A stretch of DNA of 64,000 bases from Asterias amurensis (taxonomy: Eukaryota > Echinodermata > Asteroidea > Forcipulatida > Asteriidae), in contig NC_092657.1 of assembly GCF_032118995.1 (NCBI RefSeq), positions 14,614,181-14,678,180 of the forward strand, read 5' to 3'. Positions 1 to 12,570 of the stretch are shown here, one piece after another. Position 1 is the first letter of the stretch; every line of letters begins with the position of its first letter. Both the position numbers and the translations under genes were made by a program. A model generated the notes under the pieces. The model was not told where the DNA came from. It saw only the letters and a program-made list of their open reading frames with translations, and did not search any database.

Positions 1-58
1 GCAACTGTTTTGTTAGCTCAATCCAACTTGTTTATGTTAATTTTAAGCAACGTTTTAC

Positions 59-1695
59 CTGAAACAGTAAGGAGGAAGGTGATTGCGTACAGACTGGATA
101 GGAATGACGCAGTTATCATAGAGATACCAGCAACTATTCCACTCACTATCACCACAGTCCTGGCGCCAAATCTCTCCTTTAGTGGCGTTGCTAATATCCC
201 TGCTCAGAAAAGAAGAACAAAAAACATGGCGATGATACATTGATTATAATTGTGACAGCAGTATAATTGAACAAAGTTACAATATATTACATCCGTCCAG
301 GCGATCTTTTTTTTTTTAGCTGTTGATATTGTTTTCGTCGATATACTACTACTACTACTGCTGCTGCTGCTGGTGCTGCCGCCGCTGCCGCTGCCGCCGC
401 TGCCGCCGCTGCCGCCGCCGCCGTCGTTGCCGTTGTTGCCGTTGCCGTTGCCAGTGTTGTTGTCGTTGTCGTTGTCGTTGTTGTTGTTGTTTTTGTTGTT
501 GTTTTTGTTGTTGTTATTATTTCTCAATTGTTAGCCCAGCATAACCTGTGTGCATGCATGATGTTTGAAATACACAGTAAGTGGAAAATGGTAATCATTA
601 GCACAGAGTTTGGTGGTTATGAGTTCAGTGAAATCCACTCGTACTAGATCAAACATCAAACCAACTACCAAATACAGGGATTTCATCCTAAGGAGTTTGT
701 CACATGATAATGGACTCTAATAATACTGTCATGTACTCAATAAACCAAACAAATCAAACAATCCTGAGTAAAATACAAGTTTTTACATTCATTCAACTTT
801 TTAATTGAACTTTTGGGGATAAACAATTCAGTTGAACATTATTTGCCTTAAAAAAAGGAGATGTTGATACCACTCAACTTATATAACGCCCTCTATTGAC
901 AAGTTACAGTGGAAATCTTTGCAGCACCTTAATTTCAAGAACTACACGACCAATGTTTAAACTCATTGGGCATGGACATTCATTTAAAAAAAAACCTTGA
1001 CATCAAGTTGACCTATACTTCCGGGTCAACCGGAAGTGAGACCATATCTTAAGAAATACACAACCTATTTTCAATTGTTTCAGTTATAGACTCCTTGGTC
1101 ATTTGAGCACATGGTCCAAGCAAAACAACACGGAACAGCTTTGTGTTTGTTCACAAACACCTAATGTCTAGTTTTTAATTGATATTATTATTTATATTTA
1201 TTGTATTATTATTCATTTGGAAATCAGACAACAAAACAATGATGAGTACAGAGCAACAAAGTGATGAAAATCCACAAGGGAACAATCAATACAGCAACAC
1301 TTGCCATAAACACAAAAGTTTAACTTAATAACTGTGGACTGGGCCAACTGTTTCATATTGTGACTGGCTTGTACACAAATAAGCAAAGAGATAAGTTTAA
1401 ATAAACTATTTTATAAACAGTAAAGTTTAATTAAAAGTACATCAATATTTAAGATAAACTTACCCGAGAACGCCCCACCAGACGAAACAAAAGCAACCAT
1501 CCAGCCAATTAACCACGTGGAAGTGACGAACTGTTCCTGTAGGGTGGGTAACATCATACCCAGACCTTTGGTCACACCAACCCTTGCTGCAAAACACGTA
1601 AATAAACCCAACACAGCAATCCAACCATGAATACCGCCATCTCGTATGGTTTCCTTTAAAGAGTTCGAAACGCTCTCCAAGCAGCCATGCGCCAT
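59..1695 (-). CDS. Monocarboxylate transporter-like (SLC16/MCT) gene, first two coding exons, partial
   Basis: Exon 1 runs from the ATG at 1695 to 1464, where a GTAAG donor follows in phase 1; exon 2 runs 199 to 59 between a CAG acceptor and a GTAAAA donor, and the phase matches. Exon 1 carries RDGGIHGWIAVLG, close to the DGGWGWVV motif before the first membrane helix of MCT proteins, then a hydrophobic stretch. Exon 2 carries GILATPLKERFGARTVV followed by two hydrophobic segments, as in helices 2-3 of the family. About 124 codons are visible; the rest lies left of the window. Known family role: proton-linked or facilitated transport of monocarboxylates or related solutes across the plasma membrane; the substrate cannot be told from this part. 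A CAG-like acceptor (ATAG, 1700-1699) just before the ATG suggests a noncoding upstream exon. Intron 1 (200-1463) contains a triplet repeat and a Helitron-like fragment. Confidence 0.75.
336..525. repeat. Compound trinucleotide repeat (ACT/GCT/GCC/GTT)
   Basis: Imperfect triplets grade from CTA through CTG and CCG to GTT with interruptions. It lies inside intron 1 of the transporter gene. All open frames over it are low-complexity (poly-Cys, poly-Asn, Gly/Ser) and are not genes. Confidence 0.9.
1010..1171 (+). mobile_element. Helitron-like 3' end fragment in transporter intron 1
   Basis: An inverted ETS-like pair (ACTTCCGG...CCGGAAGT) at about 1017-1037 is followed by a terminal hairpin GTGTTTGTTCACAAACAC (1143-1160) and, 7 nt later, CTAG (1168-1171) followed by T. 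Hairpin plus CTRR a short distance downstream is the classic Helitron 3' terminus. The same layout recurs at 8331-8527 and in the 10.6-15.6 kb array. No Rep/helicase coding is present, so it is a nonautonomous copy. Confidence 0.6.
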
Positions 1696-1698
1696 TTT

Positions 1699-2473
1699 CT
1701 ATGGACCAAGAAGAGATTAAACAAAACAAGAGGCGCACTGAGGAACTCATAAGCAACATCTCACTGAGAACAACTGGTTACAAGTATGTTCTTCAGACAC
1801 AGTCAATGTAACGTTATGGATGGTAAATGGTATCATTGGTATCACCAACCTACATCTCACATAATGAACCATTTTTGTAGAGCGCATATCACAATCACAT
1901 ATAAGTCCCTATGCGCTTTGAGATGAAAACAAAAGAGGAGTAAAAGTTAATAAAGATGTGAAGTAAATACAAAAGCAAAATTTAGTTGATACAGAAAGAA
2001 AATACCCCAAGTCCAACCTGCGTTTTTTTTTCTAAGAACGTGTAGCGTGTTAAAATCATATGGGGCTTCGAAATTAATGGTGACTGTATTGGTTGACGAC
2101 TCACCTCAAGCTATATATGCTGGTATTATTCCATTGCATTTTAACACATTTCATGAATTGTTTACCGTACCGTAGACACAAGCACATGGAACAGTCGCTG
2201 GCTGCGCAATAGCTCAGTGTAAACTTAATATCTAGAGTATGAAAGTGTATGTGTACTGATACATTTATTTCCAGTGTTGTTTCCAATCTTAACTCTTTTT
2301 TATGCACATGGTTTGGGAGGGCACATGTGTTTGTTGACATTTTTGTTTTACTTTTGGCTTTCCCTGGACGGCCGTTTGTTATAATTGTTGTAGTGTCCGA
2401 AAAAAGACAAACAAATATAACATACAAAAGTAAATACCTTTCATTACCTGTATCCAGGACCAATTTTATTTGT
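1699..2473. other. Upstream flank of the transporter gene, no gene seen
   Basis: No coding exon could be supported on either strand. This would be 5' UTR, promoter or first-intron sequence of the minus-strand transporter; no specific regulatory motif is convincing. Confidence 0.4.
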
Positions 2474-2655
2474 TATTCATAAATACCTCAGACAGTTTCG
2501 CTATTCCTATTGGTGTAGAGCGCTTCACGTGGGTGGATGTAAACCTTTTTTTCATGACCGGTAACAAGTGTTAATTCATGGGTGTGACACGCGACCTTGC
2601 ACATGTTCTTTTGAGACAGTTTCTCCATTCATATTGATCGAGAGCAACGGCTGAA
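2474..2655 (-). repeat. Partial copy of the composite dispersed repeat (see 49767-50296)
   Basis: ATTCATAAATACCTCAGACAG and the following CTATTGG...GAGCGC...CACGTGGG block match the outer end of the repeats at 32345, 45375 and 49767. A second weaker echo of the block starts near 2613. Confidence 0.6.
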
Positions 2656-2899
2656 ACAGTTTTGCCACATCACGCAAATACGCGCGATGCGCACACCATT
2701 CCCTTGTAAGGAGTTGTTTACCCGAGGGCGGCAGAGGGCTTTACCGTTTCATAGCTGGAGGGGGGTTGTGTTGAAATAAATCATTTAAACATTATATTTG
2801 TTGCAATTATTTTACTTTTTGACCAAACAGTGATGATGTCTTTGACCTAAAAGGTATTTATGAATGGGAATCAAAGTGTGTTGAATCGAGTTTCAACTA

Positions 2900-3941
2900 G
2901 TGGTTTTCAACTAATTGTTCAAAGCCGGTGTCCCACAAGGTACCAAAATCGGACCGATCGCCTTTTTGGTCATGTTTAATGATTTTGTCACTGATCATCA
3001 AGAGGTTACTCACTATAAGTATGTAGATGACATGACCCTTAGCCAGTCTTTTAAAAACTCTGAGAATGCTATTGGTTTGCAAAACGAATTAGACTGTCTC
3101 CAACAGTGGGCTGACACTAACAACATGAAAATCAATCCTCCCAAGTGTCAAGCTTTGAGTATTTGTTTCCAACGCACCCCAGCTGTACTACCTCACTAAC
3201 ACAAGCTGTATGACAATTCTTGGGGTTCATCTACAGAGTAATCTTAAATGGGATACCCAGATAAGTTCAATGTGCAAAGCCTTCAACTATAAATTGTACC
3301 TTCTGCGCCAATTAAAACGGTGCTGCACTTCTAATGCTGATTTGTTGAGTGTATATATTATGTATGTTAGACCAACTATTGAGTATGCTTGCCCAGTCTG
3401 GTATTCAAGCCTCACGAAGTCTCAACTTGGATGCCTTGAAAAGTTGCAGCGCAAGGCTCTTCGTATTATCTTGTCCTACGATTACTGTGAAACTAAGTCT
3501 TTTGCTGAGATTATTCCCAGCTTGGCCTCCCTGCCATGGATGTTACACTTGAGCAGCTCTTCGTAAATTTTGGTAAATCCCTCCTCACTTCTAACAGATA
3601 TAAACAATGGCTTCCCCCACCTAGAAACAACAACCTGAGAAATTCCAATAAACTTTGTACAATTAAATGTAGGACTAACCGTTTCAAAAACAGTTGCATC
3701 CCTTCCCTAGTTGAGCTGCTCAATCACCAATAATTGTTCTGGCCTGTAGATAACTTGTTTTCATTGTGTAAATATTTGTAATGTATATACTTACAGTTTT
3801 TTAATTTTATATTCTCATCTACTCTATTTTTATAATCTCGTATTGTATATTTGCTGGTTTTTGATGTTTGAATGTAGTTTTATATTGTAAAACTAAACAC
3901 AATTCAGCCTTTTGGCTGCTACGTTTGATTTTTAATAAACC

Positions 3942-3976
<35 letters not shown>
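2900..3976 (+). mobile_element. Truncated, degenerate non-LTR retrotransposon (reverse transcriptase C-terminal half)
   Basis: The translation shows GVPQGTKIGP, then YKYVDDMTL (the YxDD catalytic box), then WADTNNMKINPPKC, ILGVHLQSNLKW and RPTIEYACPVWY, the usual order in CR1/Jockey-type LINE reverse transcriptases. The reading frame is broken near 3197-3210 and again near 3540, so it is dead. The 5' part (endonuclease and N-terminal RT) is missing. It ends in an (AAT)n tail at about 3945-3976, a common CR1-like 3' end. Clade assignment beyond non-LTR is uncertain. Confidence 0.85.
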
Positions 3977-3977
<1 letters not shown>

Positions 3978-4805
3978 CCCGCAAAGGCCTAGTTCTTTAT
4001 AATTTACCTCGACTTCGTCTCGGTAAAATTACCAAGAAACAGGCCTCGTTTGGATTAAACCACTATTTGAAAACCTATTCATCACACATTGATTCCATTG
4101 TTTAACCATGCTTTCATTTTTCGTGTTGTTTTGTGAAAGGCACTGTCCGTTACACAACTAGGCAGAATAGTTGGGAGGGCCCAACTAGGCAATTTTGTAA
4201 TTTGTTTATTAATAAATATTCGCTTACTAATAATTGTTTCGCCAAATTTTGATTTGATAGTAGTTGTTTATTATTATTAATAGACACCCCTGAGACACCC
4301 TGGAATATCACATAAATTGCAAGAATACAAGATAACCCAAATAAATGCAATCAATTCAAACTTACGATCGTATATCGTCCGACGTCGACAGCACCGCCAA
4401 ACAGACTCTTAAAACTATAACAAGACTAAGACCTTAAATTGACAATGAACCCTAACCCAAAGACAATCACCCAATACACGTACTCTAGCTAAACGATGGT
4501 CTCACTACACAATAAAACACTATACCAAGTCTTGCTCGAGTCACTTCACTAAACACACTGACTCGTGATGCGCTCCACGCCAACCCCCGGTGCCACGCCT
4601 CTACACACATGCGGTCCTAGATCGCTAACTGCGCACGCGCACCCCGCTTACCTGATTCACTGCGCACGCGTATCATGTCAGCCTGAGTCACTGCAAGTGC
4701 CAAGCTCCGCCCACTTGCATCGATCGCCCAGCCACGCAGCAAACACATGCAAATACTACACTAAACAGTCACATGTCCGTCAATTGCATTTCCGCTACAA
4801 TATTA
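3977..4805. other. No gene seen
   Basis: Between the LINE tail and the hexanucleotide repeat. A short snapback lies at about 4000-4070 (TTTACCTCGACTTCG paired with a later TCGGTAAA). Otherwise no feature recognised. Confidence 0.4.
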
Positions 4806-5080
<275 letters not shown>

Positions 5081-5111
5081 CTTCCCCTTCTGTTTACAAC
5101 GAAGTCCTAAT

Positions 5112-5215
5112 TTTGTGGAACCGAATGTTGTAGGTTGCAATAAGCTGACCCGCCATGTTATGCTGACTGCCGGGCAAGATACGGATGAGTTAGTATCACG
5201 TGGTTTATGTTTATG
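5112..5215 (+). repeat. Dispersed repeat, copy 1 of 3
   Basis: GAACCGAATGTTGTAGGTTGC ... GCCGGGCAAGATACGG is shared with 33664-33775 and, more weakly, 63387-63465. Family not recognised. The stretch 5216-5519 after it shows nothing I can name. Confidence 0.6.
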
Positions 5216-5519
5216 TACATATCATGTTCAAGAGTGCAAAATTAACCGCATGCCTTTAACATTAGTATAAGGAAACAAGAAGTTAACCAATCGTTTTTAA
5301 GACTGCACAAATATCAGAACTGACTGCCTCAAAATGAACCTGAATGCAAAAAGTATTTTGGCCAACCTTCTGCCAGCTGTTGCATTATCTGGCCAGTAGC
5401 TGCCAATTCTGGGCCAAATAGTGTCATGCTATAATGGCCTAAGACAGAAGTGCCATCGGCGCGAGCGTTATTGGGCCTAACAGGTTCAGAATTAACTACG
5501 ATTTTTTTATGTTTCGCCT

Positions 5520-6392
5520 TTTTCGGTAATATGTAGCCAATTTCCTTTAAGATGTTTTCAAAGTGTTGAAACTATGCTGTTTTTCTCCATAAAATAATTG
5601 TGGGAGAACAAATTCAGTATCGGGTGCACAAACTTAGCAAGAAAGGAGGGTTAGATTTGTTTATCCTTTGAAACTCAAACACGGCAAATTGTGCGATATA
5701 TTGTACCAAATAACTGGAATTTATCTATTTTTAAAACGTTAGCATAGCAAAATTAGATTGATTCGTTATATCTACAGCATGTTTTTCACGATCTGGAGGA
5801 TAAAATGGTAAAAATAAATTATTGCTTTAAAATCCTGTTTCGAGAGCAATATTCTCAGACCATAATGACAATTTTAAGATATGAACTTGACAAATAACCA
5901 AAAATAAACAGGTTCACAATTAAATAAAAAAAAATTGTTTTGTACTGATTTTAGTAATATATAGGAACTTTCCTTGAAAATCTTTTCAAAATGTTAAACT
6001 ATACTGTTTTTCTCCATAAAATACCTATGGGAGAACAAAGTCAATATCGGGTGCACAAACTTAGCCAAAAAGAGGAGGGCTAGATTTGTTTATATTTTGG
6101 TGCTCAAATCAAGCTGAAAAAGAGGAAGGGATATATTGTTGTTTCCCTTGAAAATAAAACACGACAACGAGTGTGATAACATGCAACAAATACGTGTGAT
6201 TTATCCATTTTGAAAACGTTAGCATAGCAATATTAGATTGAGTCGTAAAATCTACAGCATATTTTTCACGATTTGGAGGAACAAATTGTAAAACAAAAAT
6301 GTGTTGCTTTAAAATCCTGTTTCGAGAGCAATTTACAGACCATAATGACAATTTTAAGCTGTAAATTTGAAACAAAAAATAAAAAAATACAG
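5520..6392 (+). repeat. Two tandem copies of a ~430-bp repeat
   Basis: The block with TTTTTCTCCATAAAAT, ATCGGGTGCACAAACTTAG, ACGTTAGCATAGCAA, TCTACAGCAT and AATCCTGTTTCGAGAGCAA occurs first at about 5545-5880 and again at about 5975-6355 in the same order. The second copy carries an extra ~50 bases near 6090-6160. No coding potential. Confidence 0.75.
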
Positions 6393-6766
6393 TTAAAGCC
6401 ATTGGACCCTTTCGGTAAACAGTGTTGTCCAAAGCCCACACTTTGTGTACCACAACTTCTATATCAAATAACCTACCTGTGAAAAGTTAGGCTCAATCGG
6501 TCATCGGAGTCGGGAGAAAACAACGGAAAAACCCACCCTTGTTTCCGCGCGTTTCGCCGTGTCATGACATGTGTTTAAAATAAATCCGTAATTCTCGTTA
6601 ACGAGAATTTATATTGTTTTGCTGTTTTCTCAAAAAGTAAAGCATTTCATGGAATAATATTTCAAGAAAAGTCTTTCACCATTGCCTTCTGTAAACCCTG
6701 TAAGTTATTTGTAAATCTGTGAACTTTTATTTTTTTTCTGAACCGAAAGGGTCCAATGGCTTTTAA
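6393..6766. mobile_element. Palindromic MITE flanked by TTAA (AGCCATTGGACCC family)
   Basis: Begins TTAA+AGCCATTGGACCCTTTCGG and ends with the inverted form followed by TTAA. The centre is a perfect short palindrome, TAATTCTCGTTAACGAGAATTA-like, near 6590-6610. No ORF. I remember closely similar repeats as abundant in sea stars. Confidence 0.8.
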
Positions 6767-6929
6767 TATGAACCTGTTGCCTGCTAATGGTGAGTTATGG
6801 CAACTGTACACGGCCGATTAATTGCCAATGTTTCAAATGTAAATGCCAGTATCGAGCCAATACAGATGTTTGCTGGGAGGCTCCTTGGGCATTGGAGATT
6901 AGGTATAGGATAATGCCTGAGGTGCGCGC

Positions 6930-6959
6930 CATTCGTGGGTAAGAATGGCACCCACGAAT
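6930..6959. repeat. Short perfect hairpin
   Basis: CATTCGTGGGT and its exact inverse ACCCACGAATG are separated by 8 nt, giving an 11-bp stem just outside the next MITE. Confidence 0.7.
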
Positions 6960-6971
6960 GTCGCGTGCGAC

Positions 6972-7425
6972 TTAACCCACACCTGGGACGTCATGCTATT
7001 GTTAAAATCGCTCCATTATTTTGCACGAATGGCGCGATATTGTTTAATTTTTAAGTCAAGTGTTTCTAGTATTGCGTAAGCTTGTTTACTCCTGCCAGTG
7101 AACACCACTGGTGGTGCGTAACTTTTGGACGAAGACCGACATTCACGATATACGCTCGTTCATTCGACAGTGTGACATCATGGCTCGGGAGCGAAATAGG
7201 CAGTTCACTTATTTAAGTTCTTTACGATCATTTCGTAATACATGCGTAGCTCGATTAAAAACACATGTGGTCCATGGCGTCATTGACTTCATTTACTTTA
7301 TTCGCTAACTCTTTTGTGAAAATTTCACCCATTTGCACAATGGGTGTATAGTTGTACCCAACGCACCATTCTTGAAAATTAATGGAGCGATTTAACAATA
7401 GCATGACGTCACAGGTGTGGGTTAA
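6972..7425. mobile_element. Inverted-repeat element TTAA-CCCACACCTG (piggyBac-like ends)
   Basis: Left end TTAACCCACACCTG and right end CAGGTGTGGGTTAA are inverted, with ~55 bp of arm similarity (ACGTCATGCTATTGTTAAA... near 6988 and the inverse near 7400). CCC directly after a TTAA duplication is typical of piggyBac termini. No transposase is present, so it would be nonautonomous. Confidence 0.65.
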
Positions 7426-7439
7426 CCTGGGGTAATCTT

Positions 7440-7770
7440 GAACCCGTGTTGACTGGTCGTCTCTGTCAATTCGTCGTAAGTTGTCTGTTTTGTATGTTAT
7501 CATTAAGTTTAAGATTAACCTTATTAACTGTGATGTGGCAGACATCATTTTTGTCAACCACAGATATCCTAATGTTCTCACCTTCAAACACCTGTATGCT
7601 AGAAACGATGTTTTGCATTTATCTGCTCCTCATCTTTTCCCAAGACTTTGGTCTAGTTTGCCTGAAACATTCGCAATTCACTACTGCTCTTGCCCTTCTA
7701 CAGCTTTCTAAAATCACTTAGATTTTCTGTCTGCCAAGCTCACGAATATATTGTATAGTACCTTTATCTG
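7440..7770 (+). mobile_element. Possible 3' end of a LINE (weak)
   Basis: One frame reads ...SAPHLFPRLWSSLPETF, reminiscent of the KLWNSLP stretch near the C-terminus of CR1/RTE reverse transcriptases, followed by AT-rich sequence and a CAA-rich tail. No RT core motif is preserved. Confidence 0.3.
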
Positions 7771-7956
7771 AATCACTTGTTCAATATTTTAAGTTGTTTA
7801 ATTTATCTACAAGTTTACTTTTTATTTATTTATTTATTTTCTTGTATTGTTTATTTATTTTAAATTTATTTTTTATTCTTATTACATATTTATTATTTGC
7901 TATTGGTTTTATAATTATCTGTTTTTATTGCATTGTGTACTACATGTATATTATGT

Positions 7957-8327
<371 letters not shown>

Positions 8328-8330
8328 AAA

Positions 8331-8527
8331 CTTCAGGGTCATCCGGAAGTGGGGCCATAACTCAAGAATTACACAACTGATTTTGTTTTCTTTAGTTATA
8401 GACTCTTTGGGCAAAGACCAAAACTGTTATTTATTGTAATCAGACCAAATACAATCTTTGAATCACTCAATAGAAGCAAAATACCACGGAATAGCTGTGT
8501 GTTTATGCACAAACACCTAATGTCTAG
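8331..8527 (+). mobile_element. Helitron-like nonautonomous element, plus orientation
   Basis: A degenerate TTCAGGG...CCGGAAGTGG start is followed by TTATAGACTC-rich sequence matching 1080-1100, terminal hairpin GTGTTTATGCACAAACAC (8499-8516) and CTAG (8524-8527). Same family as 1010-1171. Most of it forms the outer end of the large inverted repeat that follows. Confidence 0.6.
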
Positions 8528-10566
8528 TTAATAATTATTGTAATATTTGTTAAAGATTTTGAGTTGCAATTCAGAGCTACGACATTTTAAAATAAGTAAA
8601 CCATAATTTAATTAAACAAATTATAGCAGAAAATTATGTTGTGCTAAAGTGTATACCTCCTTTATTATTTTATTAGTTTGTACAAAGCATTTTAAAATTA
8701 ATTTATTCATTGCTGCTGTTTTTCATTTTGTTTTAATTTTGTGTTCATATCATGGACAACTACACTTTATTGTAATGGACTTTTTTATTGCAAAGTAACA
8801 TCATTTAAATTTAATATATTTGATATACGTTTTGCATTTTTATTTTAATAATAAAAACATACGAGTTAGAATGCTGGTTGAATTTTCGTCTGACAACGAA
8901 AGTTTTACTTTATGACATCTGTCTACTGTTTTTTTGGCGGCACACCATTTTGTCAAAATGGTAGAAAACCTCTATTGGGCCAATATTGGTTTTGTAGCTG
9001 CACTAAATCTTTTCTGGGCCAATACTGTTTTTTTTTGTTTTTTTTTTTTTCTTTTCTTTTTTCAGTGCCTTGCAATTTTGGCGAAATGGTAAAGAAAACT
9101 TTTTCTGGGACAATACTCGTTTCGAAGCGGCAAACCATTTTGGCATACAATGGTATAAAAAAACCTTTGCTGTGCCAATACTGATTTTGTAATGGCGCAG
9201 CATGGGGCCGGCATTGAACCGACATTGGTAAAAGATTGTGAAAACAATTAAAAACTGACAAGGTAATGTAACTTTTTGGCTATAAAATACCCCCCAAATT
9301 GTATATATTATTTGACGATATGACATAACTGGCCCGTTACTGGCCAGATTGTTCAGTGTGTAATTAATACGTTAATTAGTTAAATATTCTACCAAGTGCA
9401 CCCTCAGACACATATATATACATGTGACTATACTACTGTTAAAACACACAATACAAACAGCATACAGCCTATGCAATATAATAAGCACCGAGTGATATAA
9501 ACTTCCGTTGAATATGTATCCATTGATATTGATTATCAGTTATTCCAAATTATTACATCTCGTCAAATAATATATACAATTTGGGGGGTATTTTATAGCA
9601 AAAAATCCCAACAAATTACATTACCTTGTCAGTTTTTAACTGTTTTCACAATCTTAAGTCATCTTTTGGCACAGTTGCTGCTTTGACACCCTGCCTTAAA
9701 AATTGCATATTTTTACCAATGTCGGTTCAATGCCGGCCCCATGCTGCGCCATTACAAAATCAGTATTGGCACAGCAAAGGTTTTTTTATACCATTATTTG
9801 CCAAAATGGTTTGCCGCTTCGAAACATGTATTGTCCCAGAAAAAAAGTTTTCTATACCATTTCGCCAAAATTGCAAGGCACTGAAAAAAGAAAAGAAAGA
9901 AAAAAAAAAGTATTGGCCCAGAAAAGATTTAGTGCAGCTACAAAACCAGTATTGGCCCAATAGAGGTTTTCTACTATTTTGACAAAATGGTGTGCCACCA
10001 AAAAAACAGTAGACAGATGTCATAAAGTAAAACTTTCGGTGTCAGACGAAAATTCAACCAGCATTCTAACTCGTATGTTTGTATTAATAAAATAAAAATG
10101 CAAAACGTATATCAAATATATTAAATTTAAATGATATTACTTTGCAATAAAAAAGTCCATTACAATAAAGTGTAGTTGTCCATGATATGAACACAAAACT
10201 AAAACAAAATGAAAAACAGCAGCAATGAATAAATTAATTTAAAAATGCTTTGTACAAACTAATAGAATAATAAAGGAGGTATACACTTTAGCACAACATA
10301 ATTTTCTGCTATAATTTGTCTAATTAAATTATGGTTTACTTATTTTAAAATGTCGTAGCTCTGAATTGCAACTCAAAATCTTTAACAAATATTACAATAA
10401 TTATTAACTAGACATTAGGTGTTTGTGCATAAACACAAAGCTGTTCCGTGGTATTTTGCTTCAATTGAGTGATTCAAAGATTATATTTGGTCTGATTACA
10501 ATAAATAACAGTTTTGGTCTTTGCCTAAAGAGTCTATAACTAAAGAAAACAAAATCAGTTGTGTAA
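8366..10566. mobile_element. Large inverted repeat, ~960-1010-bp arms around a ~230-bp spacer
   Basis: The left arm (about 8366-9324) reappears inverted at about 9557-10566 with high identity: outer AATTACACAACTGATTTTG, inner CAAATTGTATATATTATTTGACG. Each arm includes the Helitron-like 3' end. The right arm has ~57 extra bases near 9652-9710. Within each arm a degenerate ~80-bp motif around CCAATACTG and CATTTTG(N)CAAAATGG recurs three to four times. No transposase; ORFs in the arms are not gene-like. Confidence 0.85.
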
Positions 10567-10651
10567 TTATTGGACTTGTTTTGGCTTGAAATACACGATA
10601 ACTACACAATATTACGAATGAATAACAATCTATATCAATTCCAATAAACAA
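10567..10651 (-). repeat. Left flank of the array: inverted piece of the segmental duplication
   Basis: Reverse complement of about 21057-21140 (TTGATATAGATTGTTATTCATTC... GTATTTC[A/C]AGCCAAAAC). Similarity stops at 10567, where the large inverted repeat begins. Confidence 0.75.
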
Positions 10652-11618
10652 CTAGACATGATTGCATTTATGCACAAATGCAGAGCTGTTTCGTTAATAA
10701 CAATTTAAATTTTGTCAACTGAATTTGAAATTTATTCTTTTTTTAAAGCAGTTATGACTAATCCAGGCTATTAAAAAAAAAGGAATTTGGATTATACCAT
10801 GTTCGGATAGCAATTTATTCGTTAAAGGTGCAAAAATTGAAAAAATCATAAAATATCGTGTGATGACGTCACTATGACATCATTTCACAATTCATGAGGG
10901 CTTGCCAATATCTAACAACCTACCAAGTTTAAACATAATCGCATAATTACTTAGAGAGTTATATTAGTTCAAAAAGTGCACCTTTAAGGCCGCGTCACGT
11001 GACCCCCAATGACGTCATTGATCTGAAACTTCACACATATGATGGCTGCCTGACAGTTAACATGGGTGTAAAATTTGAAGTGATTACAAAAAACTTCACC
11101 ACACACATCTTCAAAAAGTCCATTTTGACGAGTTTTCAACCTGCCGCTAGAGGGCGCCGTTGCATTTTGTGACGTCATTGGTATTTTTTTTGAACTGCCC
11201 ACCCTTGCCACGCACTAACATCGTTAAAAGCAACTTCATATCTTTTTCCAATTTTGAATTAGAGGGCCACTTCCGGTTTCGACCGGAAGTAGAGGTCATG
11301 TGAGGTCACGCACACGAAACAAAATGAAGACCTTATTTATTCCTCCCCAATCCCGCAAACAGAAACCTACGGTCTCTTGTGGCTGATTTGTTATAAATTT
11401 TCAAACATTTAAAATACAACACCTTTAAGATGACGTCACGTGACTTCTGATTATGTCATAATGACATCCTTGTTTCGCAATGATCATTGCACCAATACCT
11501 TTCATCATTGAAAATTTCATTGCAATTGCTCTTTGGAAACATTGCAAATCAGCACTTATATGAAATTTTTCTGAAGTTGACAAATAAAAAAAAAAAAAAT
11601 AATAATAATAATAATAAA
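10652..11618 (-). repeat. Array unit 1 (subtype A)
   Basis: Terminal region reads AACAATTTAAATTTTGTCAAC, and the internal block ATATCGTGTGATGACGTCAC. The hairpin is GCATTTATGCACAAATGC, one mismatch from perfect. Confidence 0.8.
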
Positions 11619-12570
11619 CTAGAGCTAAATTGCATTTGTGCACAAATGCAGAGCTGTTTCGTCAACAAAAATTTCAAATTTCTCAACTGAGTTTTAAATT
11701 TGTTGGGTATTCAAAGCAATTTTACCCAATGTGGCATAAATAAAAAATAATTTGGATTATACCATATTCAGATAGCAATTTATGTGTTAAAGGTGCAAAA
11801 ATTGAAAAAATCATAAAAAATCATGTGATGACGTCATCATGACGTCCTTTAATATTTCATAAGAACTTGTCAATATCCAACAACCTACCAAGTTTCAACA
11901 TGATCGCATAATTACTTAGGGAGTTATATTAGTTCAAAAAGTGCACCTTTAAGGCCGCGTCACGTGACCCCCGATGACGTCATTGATCTGAAACTTCACA
12001 CATATGATGGCTGCCTGACAGTTAACTTGTGTGTAAAATTTAAAGTGATTACAAAAAACTTCACCACAGACATCTTCAAAAAGTCCATTTTGAAGAGTTT
12101 TCATCCTGCCGCTAGAGGGCGCCGTTGCAATTTGTGACGTCATTGGTATTTTTTTTGAACTGCCCACCCTTGCCACGCACTAACATCGTTAAAAGCAACT
12201 TCATATCTTTTTCCAATTTTGAATTAGAGGGCCACTTCCGGTTTCGACCGGAAGTAGAGGTCATGTGAGGTCACGCACACGAAACAAAATGAAGACCTTA
12301 TTTATTCCTCCCCAATCCCGCAAACAGAAACCTACGGTCTCTTGTGGCTGATTTGTTATAAATTTTCAAACATTTAAAATACAACACCTTTAAGATGACG
12401 TCACGTGACTTCTGATTATGTCATAATGACATCCTTGTTTCGCAATGATCATTGCACCAATACCTTTCATCCCTGAAAATTTCATTGCAATTGCTCTTTG
12501 GGAACATTGCAAATCAGCACTTATATGAAATTTTTCTGAAGATGACAAATAAAAAAAAAAAAAATAATAA
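11619..12570 (-). repeat. Array unit 2 (subtype B)
   Basis: Diagnostic GAGCTAAATTGCATTTG at the end, TCTCAACTGAGTTTTAAATT, and AATCATGTGATGACGTCATC inside. Perfect 18-bp terminal palindrome. Confidence 0.8.

Noticed and set aside
8904..10023. Pairs of ~90-118-codon frames on both strands
   Set aside because: They lie in the arms of the large inverted repeat, overlap on both strands and consist of degenerate DNA motifs.
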